Of a stretch of 40,812 nucleotides of DNA, positions 16,070-24,433 are shown piece by piece. The translations under genes were made by a program, and so were the position numbers. Position 1 is the first letter of the stretch. Every line of letters begins with the position of its first letter. The notes beneath the pieces are model-generated. The model worked only from the letters and a program-made list of their open reading frames with translations. It had not been told where the DNA came from and did no database searches. Source of the DNA: Gemmatimonadota bacterium (GTDB taxonomy: Bacteria; Gemmatimonadota; Gemmatimonadetes; Longimicrobiales; Gaopeijiaceae); contig PBPC01000007.1 of the NCBI GenBank assembly GCA_002724575.1, positions 51,786 through 92,597 of the forward strand, written 5' to 3'.

Positions 16070-17382
16070 TCTAGAATGGCAGCAGGGTCTTGAGATAATT
16101 CAATGTATAAGTGCTCCTTGTCACCCTGCAGAGTGCCACTATACCGAGGACTCGACAAACCCTTACTCTCTCGATCTAAGCCGACGAGGCCTACCCGTAT
16201 GTAATCTCCGGTAAGGGCCGTTCCGCTCTCACCCTCGACAATAACCTCCGCTGGCCCGCCAATACGAGATGCCTTATATGCTAATCCTTTATCGTTAGCC
16301 ATCTCTCGAAGTTCCCGACTACGTTCTCCCGCGATCCGCTGCGGAACGGAGCTAGGAAGCCTCGCAGCCACCGTTCGATCTCGCGGAGAGAAAGGAAACA
16401 CATGTAAATACGTGAACGGCAGTTCCCTAATAAGACTAGACGTTGCTTCATGGTCTGTAGGTGTCTCACCTGGGAATCCCGTGATCACATCAGCTCCGAG
16501 TCCAAGTGGCCAGATTCGGTCAGCGATCTCAAGTACGCGTCGCCTGTACTGTTCCTTGGTATGCCAACGCCGCATTCGCTTAAGAACTGGGTCGGCTCCA
16601 CTCTGGAGTGGCATATGGAGATGGGGCGCAAGTTGTCCGCCCGAGCTCGCCAACAGTTCTATGGTGAGGTCATCAATCTCGGTCGCCTCAATACTACCTA
16701 ACCTAAAACGAACATCAGGGAGTTTCTCCATTAGCTCGGCTACAAGCCTAGATAATGTCCACTCTGGTGTAAGGTCCTTTCCATAGTGTCCGATATGGAT
16801 CCCAGTAATAACCAGTTCCGCATGTACTTCAGCCAAAAGTCTTGCTTCTGCGAGTACTTGATCTGGCTGGCGCGAACGCGAGTGTCCTCGGGCAAGCCTC
16901 GTAGCACAAAAGGCACACTTGCGGTCACACCCATCTTGGACCTTAAGCCAACCACGAGCTGCGCCTCGGCGCGCCCGAAGCAATTCCCCTCCTACCGGTT
17001 CGGTGTCGATGCGGTCTAGCGATGATCGGAGTTCGATTTGTACAGGAGCATTCGATGTTACTACCGATGCAACCGCTATTGGATCATGCCCCGCCACGAC
17101 TCCTGATACGCCATCCATAGAATCATAGTCGTCAGGGTTCAGGGCAGCAGAGCAACCGGACACAACTATCTGTGCAGATGGCACTTCACGCTTCAGTCGT
17201 CTAATAAAACGGCGTGCGTCCGCATCAGCTTGATTGGTCACTGTGCATGTATTTACAACAAAAACATCAGCTTCCGGACGTTCGGTAGTTGTCTCAGCTC
17301 CCCAAGCTTCAAGCTCCTGACGCATGCGCTCAGTGTCATACTGGTTTGCTTTGCAACCAAATGTGTGGAAGAGAACGCGCAC
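16066..17382 (-). CDS. mtaB: MtaB-type threonylcarbamoyladenosine tRNA methylthiotransferase
   Basis: Predicted to methylthiolate t6A37 of tRNA to ms2t6A. It shares the MiaB architecture: UPF0004 cysteines Cys10, Cys46 and Cys77, the radical SAM triad Cys152/Cys156/Cys159 (CDRKCAFC) and a C-terminal TRAM-like region. FGCKANQYDTE and NTCTVTNQADADARR are the MtaB-type sequences that replace MiaB's GCQMN and NTCAIRE. The start is GTG, the only standard start before an upstream in-frame stop. 438 residues. It follows the beta-barrel gene by 42 bases and overlaps miaB by 4. Confidence 0.92.
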   Translation of the reverse strand: MRVLFHTFGCKANQYDTERMRQELEAWGAETTTERPEADVFVVNTCTVTNQADADARRFIRRLKREVPSAQIVVSGCSAALNPDDYDSMDGVSGVVAGHDPIAVASVVTSNAPVQIELRSSLDRIDTEPVGGELLRARRGAARGWLKVQDGCDRKCAFCATRLARGHSRSRQPDQVLAEARLLAEVHAELVITGIHIGHYGKDLTPEWTLSRLVAELMEKLPDVRFRLGSIEATEIDDLTIELLASSGGQLAPHLHMPLQSGADPVLKRMRRWHTKEQYRRRVLEIADRIWPLGLGADVITGFPGETPTDHEATSSLIRELPFTYLHVFPFSPRDRTVAARLPSSVPQRIAGERSRELREMANDKGLAYKASRIGGPAEVIVEGESGTALTGDYIRVGLVGLDRESKGLSSPRYSGTLQGDKEHLYIELSQDPAAILE

Positions 17383-17424
17383 GGTGAGTATGGTCTCGTT
17401 GAAGTTCTTTAGACCGCTATTGAG

Positions 17425-18600
17425 CTAGTATCCGGAAACTCGGAGTGAAATCGTCGCTCGCCAGTACTCTTCTGTGAGAACAGAACCAGATCTTCGGCCA
17501 CGTTCAATAGCAGCATCCACACTGCCTAGTACGATATTGTCAGCCTGACTCAAAGAAAGTCCCAGCCCCGCAGAGAATATCCGTTCTGTCGCCACACCAC
17601 TTCCAAGGGAGAAGGGAAGCTTGCCACTCCGGTATCCAAACCGAAGAGGGAGTGCAAGACCGAAAATATTCGCTCGTGAGAGTTCAAATCCAACCCCTAT
17701 ATTGTTTGTGCTCCCTACCGTAGTTGGAGCATCAAGATCTCTCTCAATATTTGCCCAATCCGCCCGTATTGCACTAGCAGTGACCATAAGCCCAGGTGCA
17801 AGCACGATACTGGTACCAAGACGATACTGCATCGGCAAAGAAAAACTCCGGTTCATACCTGGAGTATCATCAGACGCAGTTGCATCTAAATCATCGGACC
17901 AAGTAACGCTAGCTGCTACCCGAGCGATCGTACCCAGATTCGCAGCCATGCCACCGGTTAGAGAAGTTCCTGAATACGTCCAACGACTAGTCGTCTGATA
18001 TGACTCCAAGGCTCCAGGCAATAATTCCGTGCCAAAGTCCCGTTCAAGGCGGCGCAGTATTGAACCCGCATAGCGACCAAGACTGAACCCGAGCGCAGCG
18101 CTCGTCCCTATAGGTCTTGAGTATCCAAAATTCAGGCTCCCAATCGATCCATCCTGTTCGAAGCGATCTGTGACTTCATTCTCCTCCCCTCTGAGGTCCA
18201 ACTCTAAAGACCTCTGGCTCTTGTAGTGCTGATCCAGGAATGAACTGAGGCTCAATGTGAATATTCCAGAGAAAGCTGGATAACCCACCCCCATTAATGG
18301 AAAACGACTTCCTTGAATACTTCCTGAGTTTCCTGATTCATGGTCATAGTCAACCCACGATGGCTGACCCACGATTACTGCTGTTGGCACAATGAACATT
18401 CCCGCTGCTGCAGGATCACCAGGCAGCAAGCCACTTCCAAAAAGCCCGATCCCCAAGTTGCCAAGTGCTCTAGCACGACCATCGATTGCCTCGACGGGGA
18501 GCCCCATACCCGCCGCATTGTAAAGAGATTGGGCACCTGCGGGAGCAGTGACCAGAGTGATAATGAGTGCGAGAACTAAAGTCCGTATGAACTGTTTCAT
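17425..18600 (-). CDS. Predicted outer-membrane beta-barrel protein, unknown function
   Basis: I do not recognise the family. The 391-residue product has a clear Sec signal peptide (basic MKQFIR, hydrophobic core, AGA|Q cleavage after about residue 23). The rest is a succession of alternating polar/apolar segments with many Gly, Ser and aromatic residues (for example LGFSLGRYAGS, MQYRLGTSIVL, LRFGYRSGKL), ending in an aromatic residue, which suggests a transmembrane barrel loosely like FadL or PorV proteins. It overlaps the upstream lipoprotein gene by 4 bases, so the two are probably made together and may act as a pair. Confidence 0.75.
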   Translation of the reverse strand: MKQFIRTLVLALIITLVTAPAGAQSLYNAAGMGLPVEAIDGRARALGNLGIGLFGSGLLPGDPAAAGMFIVPTAVIVGQPSWVDYDHESGNSGSIQGSRFPLMGVGYPAFSGIFTLSLSSFLDQHYKSQRSLELDLRGEENEVTDRFEQDGSIGSLNFGYSRPIGTSAALGFSLGRYAGSILRRLERDFGTELLPGALESYQTTSRWTYSGTSLTGGMAANLGTIARVAASVTWSDDLDATASDDTPGMNRSFSLPMQYRLGTSIVLAPGLMVTASAIRADWANIERDLDAPTTVGSTNNIGVGFELSRANIFGLALPLRFGYRSGKLPFSLGSGVATERIFSAGLGLSLSQADNIVLGSVDAAIERGRRSGSVLTEEYWRATISLRVSGY

Positions 18601-19901
18601 GGTAGTTCCATGGCTCGACCCACAGTGATGACCAATCTGAGAACGGGACCATTTTCATCTCCCGGTCCGTGAAAAGAAGCATAGGCAATCGAGATTGGCT
18701 CAAAAACTGATAATAGAGCCAGCGTCTTGGTAGGATTTATCCCATCCTGGCTATCTAATAGGTCCCTGACAAACTCAGTAATTGGAATTTCAATATCTGT
18801 CCCAGATTTCACACCAAAAGCGTCAGGTCCAACCCGTTGTCCTAACAAACCGGTCAAGGATTCACCCAACGGTGCCTTCGGTAGAGCATCTCGTCTCAGA
18901 ACCTGGCGAACGTCCAATCCGATAGAATCTGTCGGCTGAAAAGCTTGTTCGCCTCGTTCGCTTTTCAGAGTGATCGCAGCATAGTTCAGCTGTAGCGGTT
19001 CAAGTTCTAGTGGACATCCACCCGCAGCTACACATAGCTCAGCAGGGCCATCTAGATGAGTAGGAATCTTCACGTTGAGTACTGTTCGCCATGCAGGAGC
19101 ACCACCGATACGGATACCGTTTGCAGGTGCCTCTGGGATTGGATCATACACAAAGCTTATCTCATCACGCTGAGCGCTCAGCACGATAACCGTATCTGGA
19201 TTAGAGCTTGGACGGGTGTCGAGCCTCAGGACCACCCTAGAGACCTGTAAACGAGCGTTGTCTGTAAGTGATTCGATGCGGGCACCTCGACTAGCATCTG
19301 CGGTATCTGCCCAAGCCTCTACTTGCACTGAGTCCAGCTCGAACCAAGCCGAGTCACCTTCAGCAGGATCCCATACGGTTGTGCCAATTAACGTCACTGG
19401 GCCTGCCCCAGGCTGAGGCCATGGTCTCAGGTCATTCAGGGTATCCACCGCGGTCAACCATGTCACCGTCCTATTATCCCAAGGTGTTTGAGTCGCACCT
19501 AGGCCTAGCTCTACTGCGCCACTATTAGTGCTGGCAATCGTGTCAAAAAAGGCAACAACTCTGCCCCCAATAAAGGTCAAGCTCGAGTCGGGGCGGGTAG
19601 TTCCCGTGGTATCCCGGACCTGATGCACCCTAGGGTATGCTGCGAACCGAACTAGGGTACGCGCGTTAAGAATTTCTGCAAATGTCTTGGCTACAACTCC
19701 GGTTCCAAGTTCCCATGGTGCTCCATATCCACCAAAAACTTCCAGTTCTGAAGCAAAGTCATCCCAGGGAATTTCGATCTCAAGGGTTATTGGCTCCTCA
19801 GGCAAGAGGTTTGAATCCAAGGTTGTGGGGTTCTCTTCTTGGCACGCTGCTATACCCATAGCAGCCAAGCCAATCAAGCTAGGAGTTAGTGATCTATTCA
19901 C
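18597..19901 (-). CDS. Predicted lipoprotein, unknown function, beta-rich
   Basis: 434 residues beginning with a lipoprotein signal (MNRSLTP, hydrophobic stretch, IAAC with Cys20), so it is probably lipid-anchored in the envelope. The mature part is Asp/Thr/Val rich and apparently beta-structured. A stretch around residues 130-210 (WDNRTVTW, later VEAWAD) faintly recalls the DNRLRE-type jelly-roll domain of surface proteins, but I would not assign it. GTG start; an ATG ten bases upstream is out of frame. It lies 72 bases after alr and overlaps the barrel gene by 4 bases (ATGA). Two cysteines (LCVAAGGC) could form a disulphide. Confidence 0.75.
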   Translation of the reverse strand: MNRSLTPSLIGLAAMGIAACQEENPTTLDSNLLPEEPITLEIEIPWDDFASELEVFGGYGAPWELGTGVVAKTFAEILNARTLVRFAAYPRVHQVRDTTGTTRPDSSLTFIGGRVVAFFDTIASTNSGAVELGLGATQTPWDNRTVTWLTAVDTLNDLRPWPQPGAGPVTLIGTTVWDPAEGDSAWFELDSVQVEAWADTADASRGARIESLTDNARLQVSRVVLRLDTRPSSNPDTVIVLSAQRDEISFVYDPIPEAPANGIRIGGAPAWRTVLNVKIPTHLDGPAELCVAAGGCPLELEPLQLNYAAITLKSERGEQAFQPTDSIGLDVRQVLRRDALPKAPLGESLTGLLGQRVGPDAFGVKSGTDIEIPITEFVRDLLDSQDGINPTKTLALLSVFEPISIAYASFHGPGDENGPVLRLVITVGRAMELP

Positions 19902-19973
19902 GTTCTTTCATCCGAGGAATTCACCTAATTTAGCCTGAGTAAGCATGCTGGAAGAGAGGAGTCTAATTTATGA

Positions 19974-21101
19974 TCACTGTCCATCTAATCCTTTCCATAT
20001 CCTGGGGAGACGAGGCGAAAGTCCTGTGAGAATCTCATATCCAATCGTATCCGCCTGTTCTGCAATCTCATCAACTGTAATCTGCTCATCTTTATCTGAA
20101 CCGATCAATGTGGCTATGTCACCTAAAGATACATTCGGGATCTCAGAGATGTTTACCACTGTTACATCCATCGAGATCCGTCCGATGATTGGTGCGCGAC
20201 AGCCGTGAATCAGGATCGATCCTCGATTTCCCAGCAGTCTTGGGATCCCATCCCCATACCCTATCCCGAGACTCGCCCAATGCTCATTGCTTTCAGCCCG
20301 GTAGGTAGCACCATATCCGACAGTATCTCCTGCATGAGCTTGCCGCATGTGAACAACCCGAGCGCGAACAGACACGACTGGCTCAGGATCTGGAAGACCC
20401 ACACCTGCACTACCACCATAAAGAAAGATCCCAGTACGTATCGCCGAGGCTGCAAGTTCTGGAAGTCGCAGTGCTCCGGCGCTGTTTACTACATGAACTA
20501 GCATGTTATCCGGAACATCTAGCTGCCTGAGTGCTTCCTGAAAACGCGTCCATTGCTCTAGGACGGTGTCATGACCTTCGTCAGCGGAATGAAGATGAGT
20601 ATAAGAGCCCGCCCATCTGACACCAAGTTTGATCGCATCATCTAGGTAACGCTTCCAACTACCAGCATCCTTCCAATTAAAGCCAGCTCGGCCAATACCC
20701 GTGTCAATCTCGATATGAATGTCCGCTGCTCGGCCAACTCGCTCAGCAGCACTAGTCACTAGCCTAAGGGATTCGGGATTGGAGATGCCAAGCTGTAGTC
20801 CTGCCTCCACAGCCAATTCAGTTGACGCAGGTGGGAGAGGGCTGACAACCAGAATTGGGCATGTGACACCAAGTCTTCGAAGCTCTAACCCCTCGCTCAG
20901 AGTAGCTACACCGAAGCCCCATGGATTAATAGCCTCCAGCGTTCGCACGGTTGCAGATAAGCCCAGTCCATAAGCGTTAGCCTTAACCATTGGGATCAAC
21001 TCGGAACCCGGCCCTACCACCTGTTGGAGGACAGAGGCGTTTCTAAGTAGAGCATCTGCTTGGATTTCAACCCAAGCACGGTCACGAGAATTAGTTAACA
21101 T
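19974..21101 (-). CDS. alr: Alanine racemase
   Basis: PLP-dependent interconversion of L- and D-alanine for peptidoglycan. 375 residues. The PLP lysine is Lys40 in PMVKANAYGLG, the second catalytic base Tyr263 in VGYGATY, and GRISMD and IGYGDG are family blocks of the C-terminal beta domain. ATG start with GAGAG close upstream. It is divergent from mazG (65 bases between starts) and heads a minus-strand run that continues into the lipoprotein and beta-barrel genes. It lies about 8 kb from the dcw genes that need its product. Confidence 0.97.
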   Translation of the reverse strand: MLTNSRDRAWVEIQADALLRNASVLQQVVGPGSELIPMVKANAYGLGLSATVRTLEAINPWGFGVATLSEGLELRRLGVTCPILVVSPLPPASTELAVEAGLQLGISNPESLRLVTSAAERVGRAADIHIEIDTGIGRAGFNWKDAGSWKRYLDDAIKLGVRWAGSYTHLHSADEGHDTVLEQWTRFQEALRQLDVPDNMLVHVVNSAGALRLPELAASAIRTGIFLYGGSAGVGLPDPEPVVSVRARVVHMRQAHAGDTVGYGATYRAESNEHWASLGIGYGDGIPRLLGNRGSILIHGCRAPIIGRISMDVTVVNISEIPNVSLGDIATLIGSDKDEQITVDEIAEQADTIGYEILTGLSPRLPRIWKGLDGQ

Positions 21102-21166
21102 AGTCTCTCAAAGATGCCAAGAAACTGGGCGTCCGAACATGAGCCACCCAACTAGATACCTATTCA

Positions 21167-21955
21167 ATGATACAATCCGACAAGGATACCGAGACTGACC
21201 CTCTTCCTTTCTCAGGTCCCGGTACGCTCGAAAAAACTACCCAACTCGTGCGGTTCTTACGAAACAACTGCCCCTGGGATAGAGAACAAACTGCTGAGAG
21301 TCTTATACCGCACCTGCTCGAGGAGGTACATGAAGTTGTTGATGCAATCCTTAAGGGTTCTAGTGAGGACCTTGAAGGAGAGTTGGGTGACCTCCTCTTA
21401 AATTTAGCTTTTCAAATCGTGGTCGCTGAGGAATCAGATAGCCTCGACACTGAAAGTGTCTACCGACACCTCGAAGAGAAAATGGTCCGGCGTCACCCAC
21501 AACTATTTGGGAATGGGGAGGAACAAGACTGGGAGAGACTGAAGCAGTCAGAAAGAGCAGAAACTGAGGGAGTGTTGGCAGGGATAGCGAGTGGGCTAGA
21601 TCCACTCACAGCGTCATACCGAATTCAAGAACGAGTTGCTAGTGTCGGGTTCGATTGGAAGGACTACAGAGGAGCTCGAGAGAAAGTAGTGGAAGAATTA
21701 GATGAGGTTACGCAGGCTGCTGAAGCTGGCGACTCAACTGGACTAGAAGAAGAACTAGGAGACTTGCTTTTTGCCGTCATCAATCTCACTCGGCTTGCAG
21801 GTTCACATCCTACCACAGTACTCGCCCGAGCGAATACAAAGTTCTGCAACCGCTTCGAGTTATTGGAGAAACTTGCTCGAGACGCTGGCATTATTATCGA
21901 GGAATCTAGCCTAGAAGTGCTCGACTCTCTGTGGGAAAAAACAAAGAAAACATGA
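21167..21955 (+). CDS. mazG: Nucleoside triphosphate pyrophosphohydrolase MazG
   Basis: Hydrolyses (d)NTPs to NMP and pyrophosphate, a house-cleaning activity also linked to ppGpp levels in E. coli. 262 residues with two tandem MazG domains. The first has CPWDREQT, then the metal-binding EEVHEVVDA and GELGDLLLN (about 50-80). The second repeats EKVVEELDEV and EEELGDLLFAV (about 170-200), with RVASVGFDW between. No clear Shine-Dalgarno precedes the ATG. It is the only plus-strand gene in the right half and converges on the dehydrogenase gene with 7 bases between stops. Confidence 0.95.
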   Translation: MIQSDKDTETDPLPFSGPGTLEKTTQLVRFLRNNCPWDREQTAESLIPHLLEEVHEVVDAILKGSSEDLEGELGDLLLNLAFQIVVAEESDSLDTESVYRHLEEKMVRRHPQLFGNGEEQDWERLKQSERAETEGVLAGIASGLDPLTASYRIQERVASVGFDWKDYRGAREKVVEELDEVTQAAEAGDSTGLEEELGDLLFAVINLTRLAGSHPTTVLARANTKFCNRFELLEKLARDAGIIIEESSLEVLDSLWEKTKKT

Positions 21956-21962
21956 AGACTTG

Positions 21963-23039
21963 CTAGTAGCCAGCCGTCTTATTGACGACGTTCCGCCACT
22001 CCTCGAGAGGAGAACCGTCTAAGTAGCACTGAAGGTTGTGTAGGATCAGGTCTGTTTCTCGCCTCCAGAAACCTCGAGATACCGCTGAAACATGAGGTGT
22101 GATTAATACTTTCGAGTGATCCCAAAGCTCGTGGTCCCCTCTGAGAGGTTCTTTCTGGAAAACATCCAGTGCCGCACCACGCAGTTTTCCAGTATTGAGC
22201 GCTTCGATCAGAGCTTCTTCATCAATCAGCTTACCGCGAGCGACATTTATGAGCACCGCTCCCTGTTTCATCTGGCTAAATGCCTCGCTATCCATCATAC
22301 CCCGGGTCTCTGGCGTATCAGGAATCGCTAAAACAAGAACGTCACTCTGGGCGAGGCAGGATTTGAAGCCCTCATTTCCACTTAGAAGCTCTATTGTTCC
22401 CGCATGGACACCCTCAGTGATAGGCACCACACCTTCTGGTGATGATGTGCGCTTTAAGGCCACTACCCTGGCCCCGAGACCAGCTACTCGCAGCGAAACC
22501 TCATAACCAACTCCACCGAAACCCAAGACACCAACCGTCAACTCAGAAAGTTCATTGAGCGGAGCCCCTTCCATGTAATACGGTTCGGTATTCCAGACGG
22601 ACTTCTTCTGGTTGGCCACTGCTAGATCTAGACCCCTTCCGAAATACAGGATCATTGCGAGAACTGTCTCAGCCATTGGTTTAGCATGAACACGAGCTGA
22701 GTTAGTAAAAATGACATCGCTTTCAACCATAGGGCGAGTTAGAGAACTTCCAACCCCCGCAGCGCCAGAATGGACCCACCTCAGACGTGGTGCGGATTCC
22801 AAGAGTTCTGCGGGAACTCCATACCCAAAATAGAGATCCGCCTTTGCTGTTGCTTCAAGAATGGCAGGTGATATGGGGCGTGTTATGGGTGTCGCTCCAT
22901 CACCTGATCCATCTGTTAGTTCGTCGATAACAACGAGTTCCCATTCACCTGGTAGGCTGGATCGAATTTCCTCAGGAACCCATGAGGGCATCGCCCATAT
23001 AGGCCGCCGATCCATCATGTCTAGGACCGCTCTAGGCAT
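21963..23039 (-). CDS. D-2-hydroxyacid dehydrogenase family protein
   Basis: NAD(P)-dependent 2-hydroxyacid dehydrogenase of unknown substrate. The Rossmann loop GFGGVG and the catalytic set Arg268 (NVARGKL), Glu297 (QKEPL) and His316 (TPHVSA) are all present, as is the segment TNSARVHAKPMAETV. 358 residues from the ATG at 23039, chosen over a TTG two codons earlier because AAGG lies 10 bases upstream of the ATG. Too divergent to call SerA or a specific lactate, glyoxylate or phosphoglycerate enzyme by eye. It sits at the end of the long minus-strand run, 42 bases after asnS. Confidence 0.88.
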   Translation of the reverse strand: MPRAVLDMMDRRPIWAMPSWVPEEIRSSLPGEWELVVIDELTDGSGDGATPITRPISPAILEATAKADLYFGYGVPAELLESAPRLRWVHSGAAGVGSSLTRPMVESDVIFTNSARVHAKPMAETVLAMILYFGRGLDLAVANQKKSVWNTEPYYMEGAPLNELSELTVGVLGFGGVGYEVSLRVAGLGARVVALKRTSSPEGVVPITEGVHAGTIELLSGNEGFKSCLAQSDVLVLAIPDTPETRGMMDSEAFSQMKQGAVLINVARGKLIDEEALIEALNTGKLRGAALDVFQKEPLRGDHELWDHSKVLITPHVSAVSRGFWRRETDLILHNLQCYLDGSPLEEWRNVVNKTAGY

Positions 23040-23081
23040 CTTCAATCTACCTTATTAACAGCAAACGCTATGAGTTAAACC

Positions 23082-24389
23082 CTAGGGATAAAGCCGATTC
23101 ATTAGTCGCGGGAAGGGAATCATTTCTCTGATATGATGCCGCCCGGTGATCCAGGCCACAGTCCGCTCAAGACCAAGACCAAATCCAGAGTGAGGGAAGC
23201 TCCCATAACGTCTAAGATCGAGATACCATGCATAGGCCTGCTCAGGAAGGTCCTCCTCACGGATTCTGGCCATCAAACGGTTGAGGTCGTCTTCCCGTTG
23301 GCTCCCGCCAATGATCTCTCCATACCCTTCTGGAGCGAGTAGATCGTTACATAGCACTGTATTCGAGTCATCAGGGTTTTCCTTCATGTAGAATGCCTTC
23401 GCGCCTTTCGGATAATTGTATACGAAAAGAGGAAGGTCACGATCCTCCATCAATGCAGCTTCATCCCTTGCCCCTAGGTCAGTACCCCACTCAGTGTTGG
23501 AGCCTTTTTTCTTTAAGACTTCCAGCGCATCCGTATAGCTGATACGGGGGAATGGCGCGCGGATACTCTCTAGCTTGCTGGTCTCTCGCTCAAGGACCTG
23601 CAATTCCTCAGAACACCTCTCTAGAGCTCTTTCCACTAGATAGGATACGAAGTCTTCTTGGAGGCGCATATTGTCATCTGAATCGGCGAAAGCAACCTCA
23701 GGTTCAACCATCCAGAATTCGGTCAAATGCCGGCGGGTTTTAGATTTTTCGGCACGGAATGTTGGGCCAAAGCAATAGACTTTCTTGAATGCAGGACAAG
23801 CAGCCTCAACGTAGAGTTGGCCAGTCTGCGCGAGGTACGCCGTGTCATCGAAATAGTCCGTCTTGAAGAGGGTGCCAGCGTGCTCACCAATTGCTCCGGT
23901 GAGAATAGGTGTATCAATCCGGACGAAGTCCCTGGTGTAGAAGAAATCGTTAATTGCTTGGGAAACCTCAGCTCGAACCCGAAGAACCGCCCTTTGTTGA
24001 GCTGAGCGCAGCCAGAGATGGCGGTGATCAAGTAGAAAATCCACCCCATGTTCCTTGCGCTGGATAGGGTAGTCATCCGCAGTAGCGATCAGCTCCAAGT
24101 CATGGATTTCAATCTCATAGCCCCCCGGCGCACGAACATCCTCCTTCACCTTACCCTTGATGGAGACAAGAGCCTCTTGGTTCAAGGATTCATATAGTTC
24201 CCAGGTAGCTCCATCCACACTATCTCGGACAAGCACGCATTGCACTGTACCCGTCCCATCCCGAGCCACTACGAACGCGACCTTTCCATGACCGCGAGTC
24301 GTTTCGACCCAGCCCTGTAGGGTCACCACTTCACCCACATGATCACCCAACTTGTTGATATCAACTAGCAAGTCGCTCGAAACCTCCAC
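23082..24389 (-). CDS. asnS: Asparaginyl-tRNA synthetase
   Basis: Class IIb synthetase charging tRNA-Asn. 435 residues: an N-terminal OB-fold anticodon-binding domain (VTLQGWVETTR, about 20-110) and the class II core with motif 2 (PTFRAEKSKTRRHLTEF) and motif 3 (SGFGLGLERTVAW). The C-terminal IPFPRLMNRLYP matches the Bacillus-type AsnRS ending and distinguishes it from AspRS. The GTG at 24389 lacks a ribosome binding site; a TTG at 24371 (residue 7) has GGAGG 11 bases before it and is a possible alternative start. Follows recG by 44 bases. Confidence 0.95.
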   Translation of the reverse strand: MEVSSDLLVDINKLGDHVGEVVTLQGWVETTRGHGKVAFVVARDGTGTVQCVLVRDSVDGATWELYESLNQEALVSIKGKVKEDVRAPGGYEIEIHDLELIATADDYPIQRKEHGVDFLLDHRHLWLRSAQQRAVLRVRAEVSQAINDFFYTRDFVRIDTPILTGAIGEHAGTLFKTDYFDDTAYLAQTGQLYVEAACPAFKKVYCFGPTFRAEKSKTRRHLTEFWMVEPEVAFADSDDNMRLQEDFVSYLVERALERCSEELQVLERETSKLESIRAPFPRISYTDALEVLKKKGSNTEWGTDLGARDEAALMEDRDLPLFVYNYPKGAKAFYMKENPDDSNTVLCNDLLAPEGYGEIIGGSQREDDLNRLMARIREEDLPEQAYAWYLDLRRYGSFPHSGFGLGLERTVAWITGRHHIREMIPFPRLMNRLYP

Positions 24390-24433
24390 TTTAGATTGGA
24401 AACCTGTGAGAACGGCTAGCGCATCCTATACAT

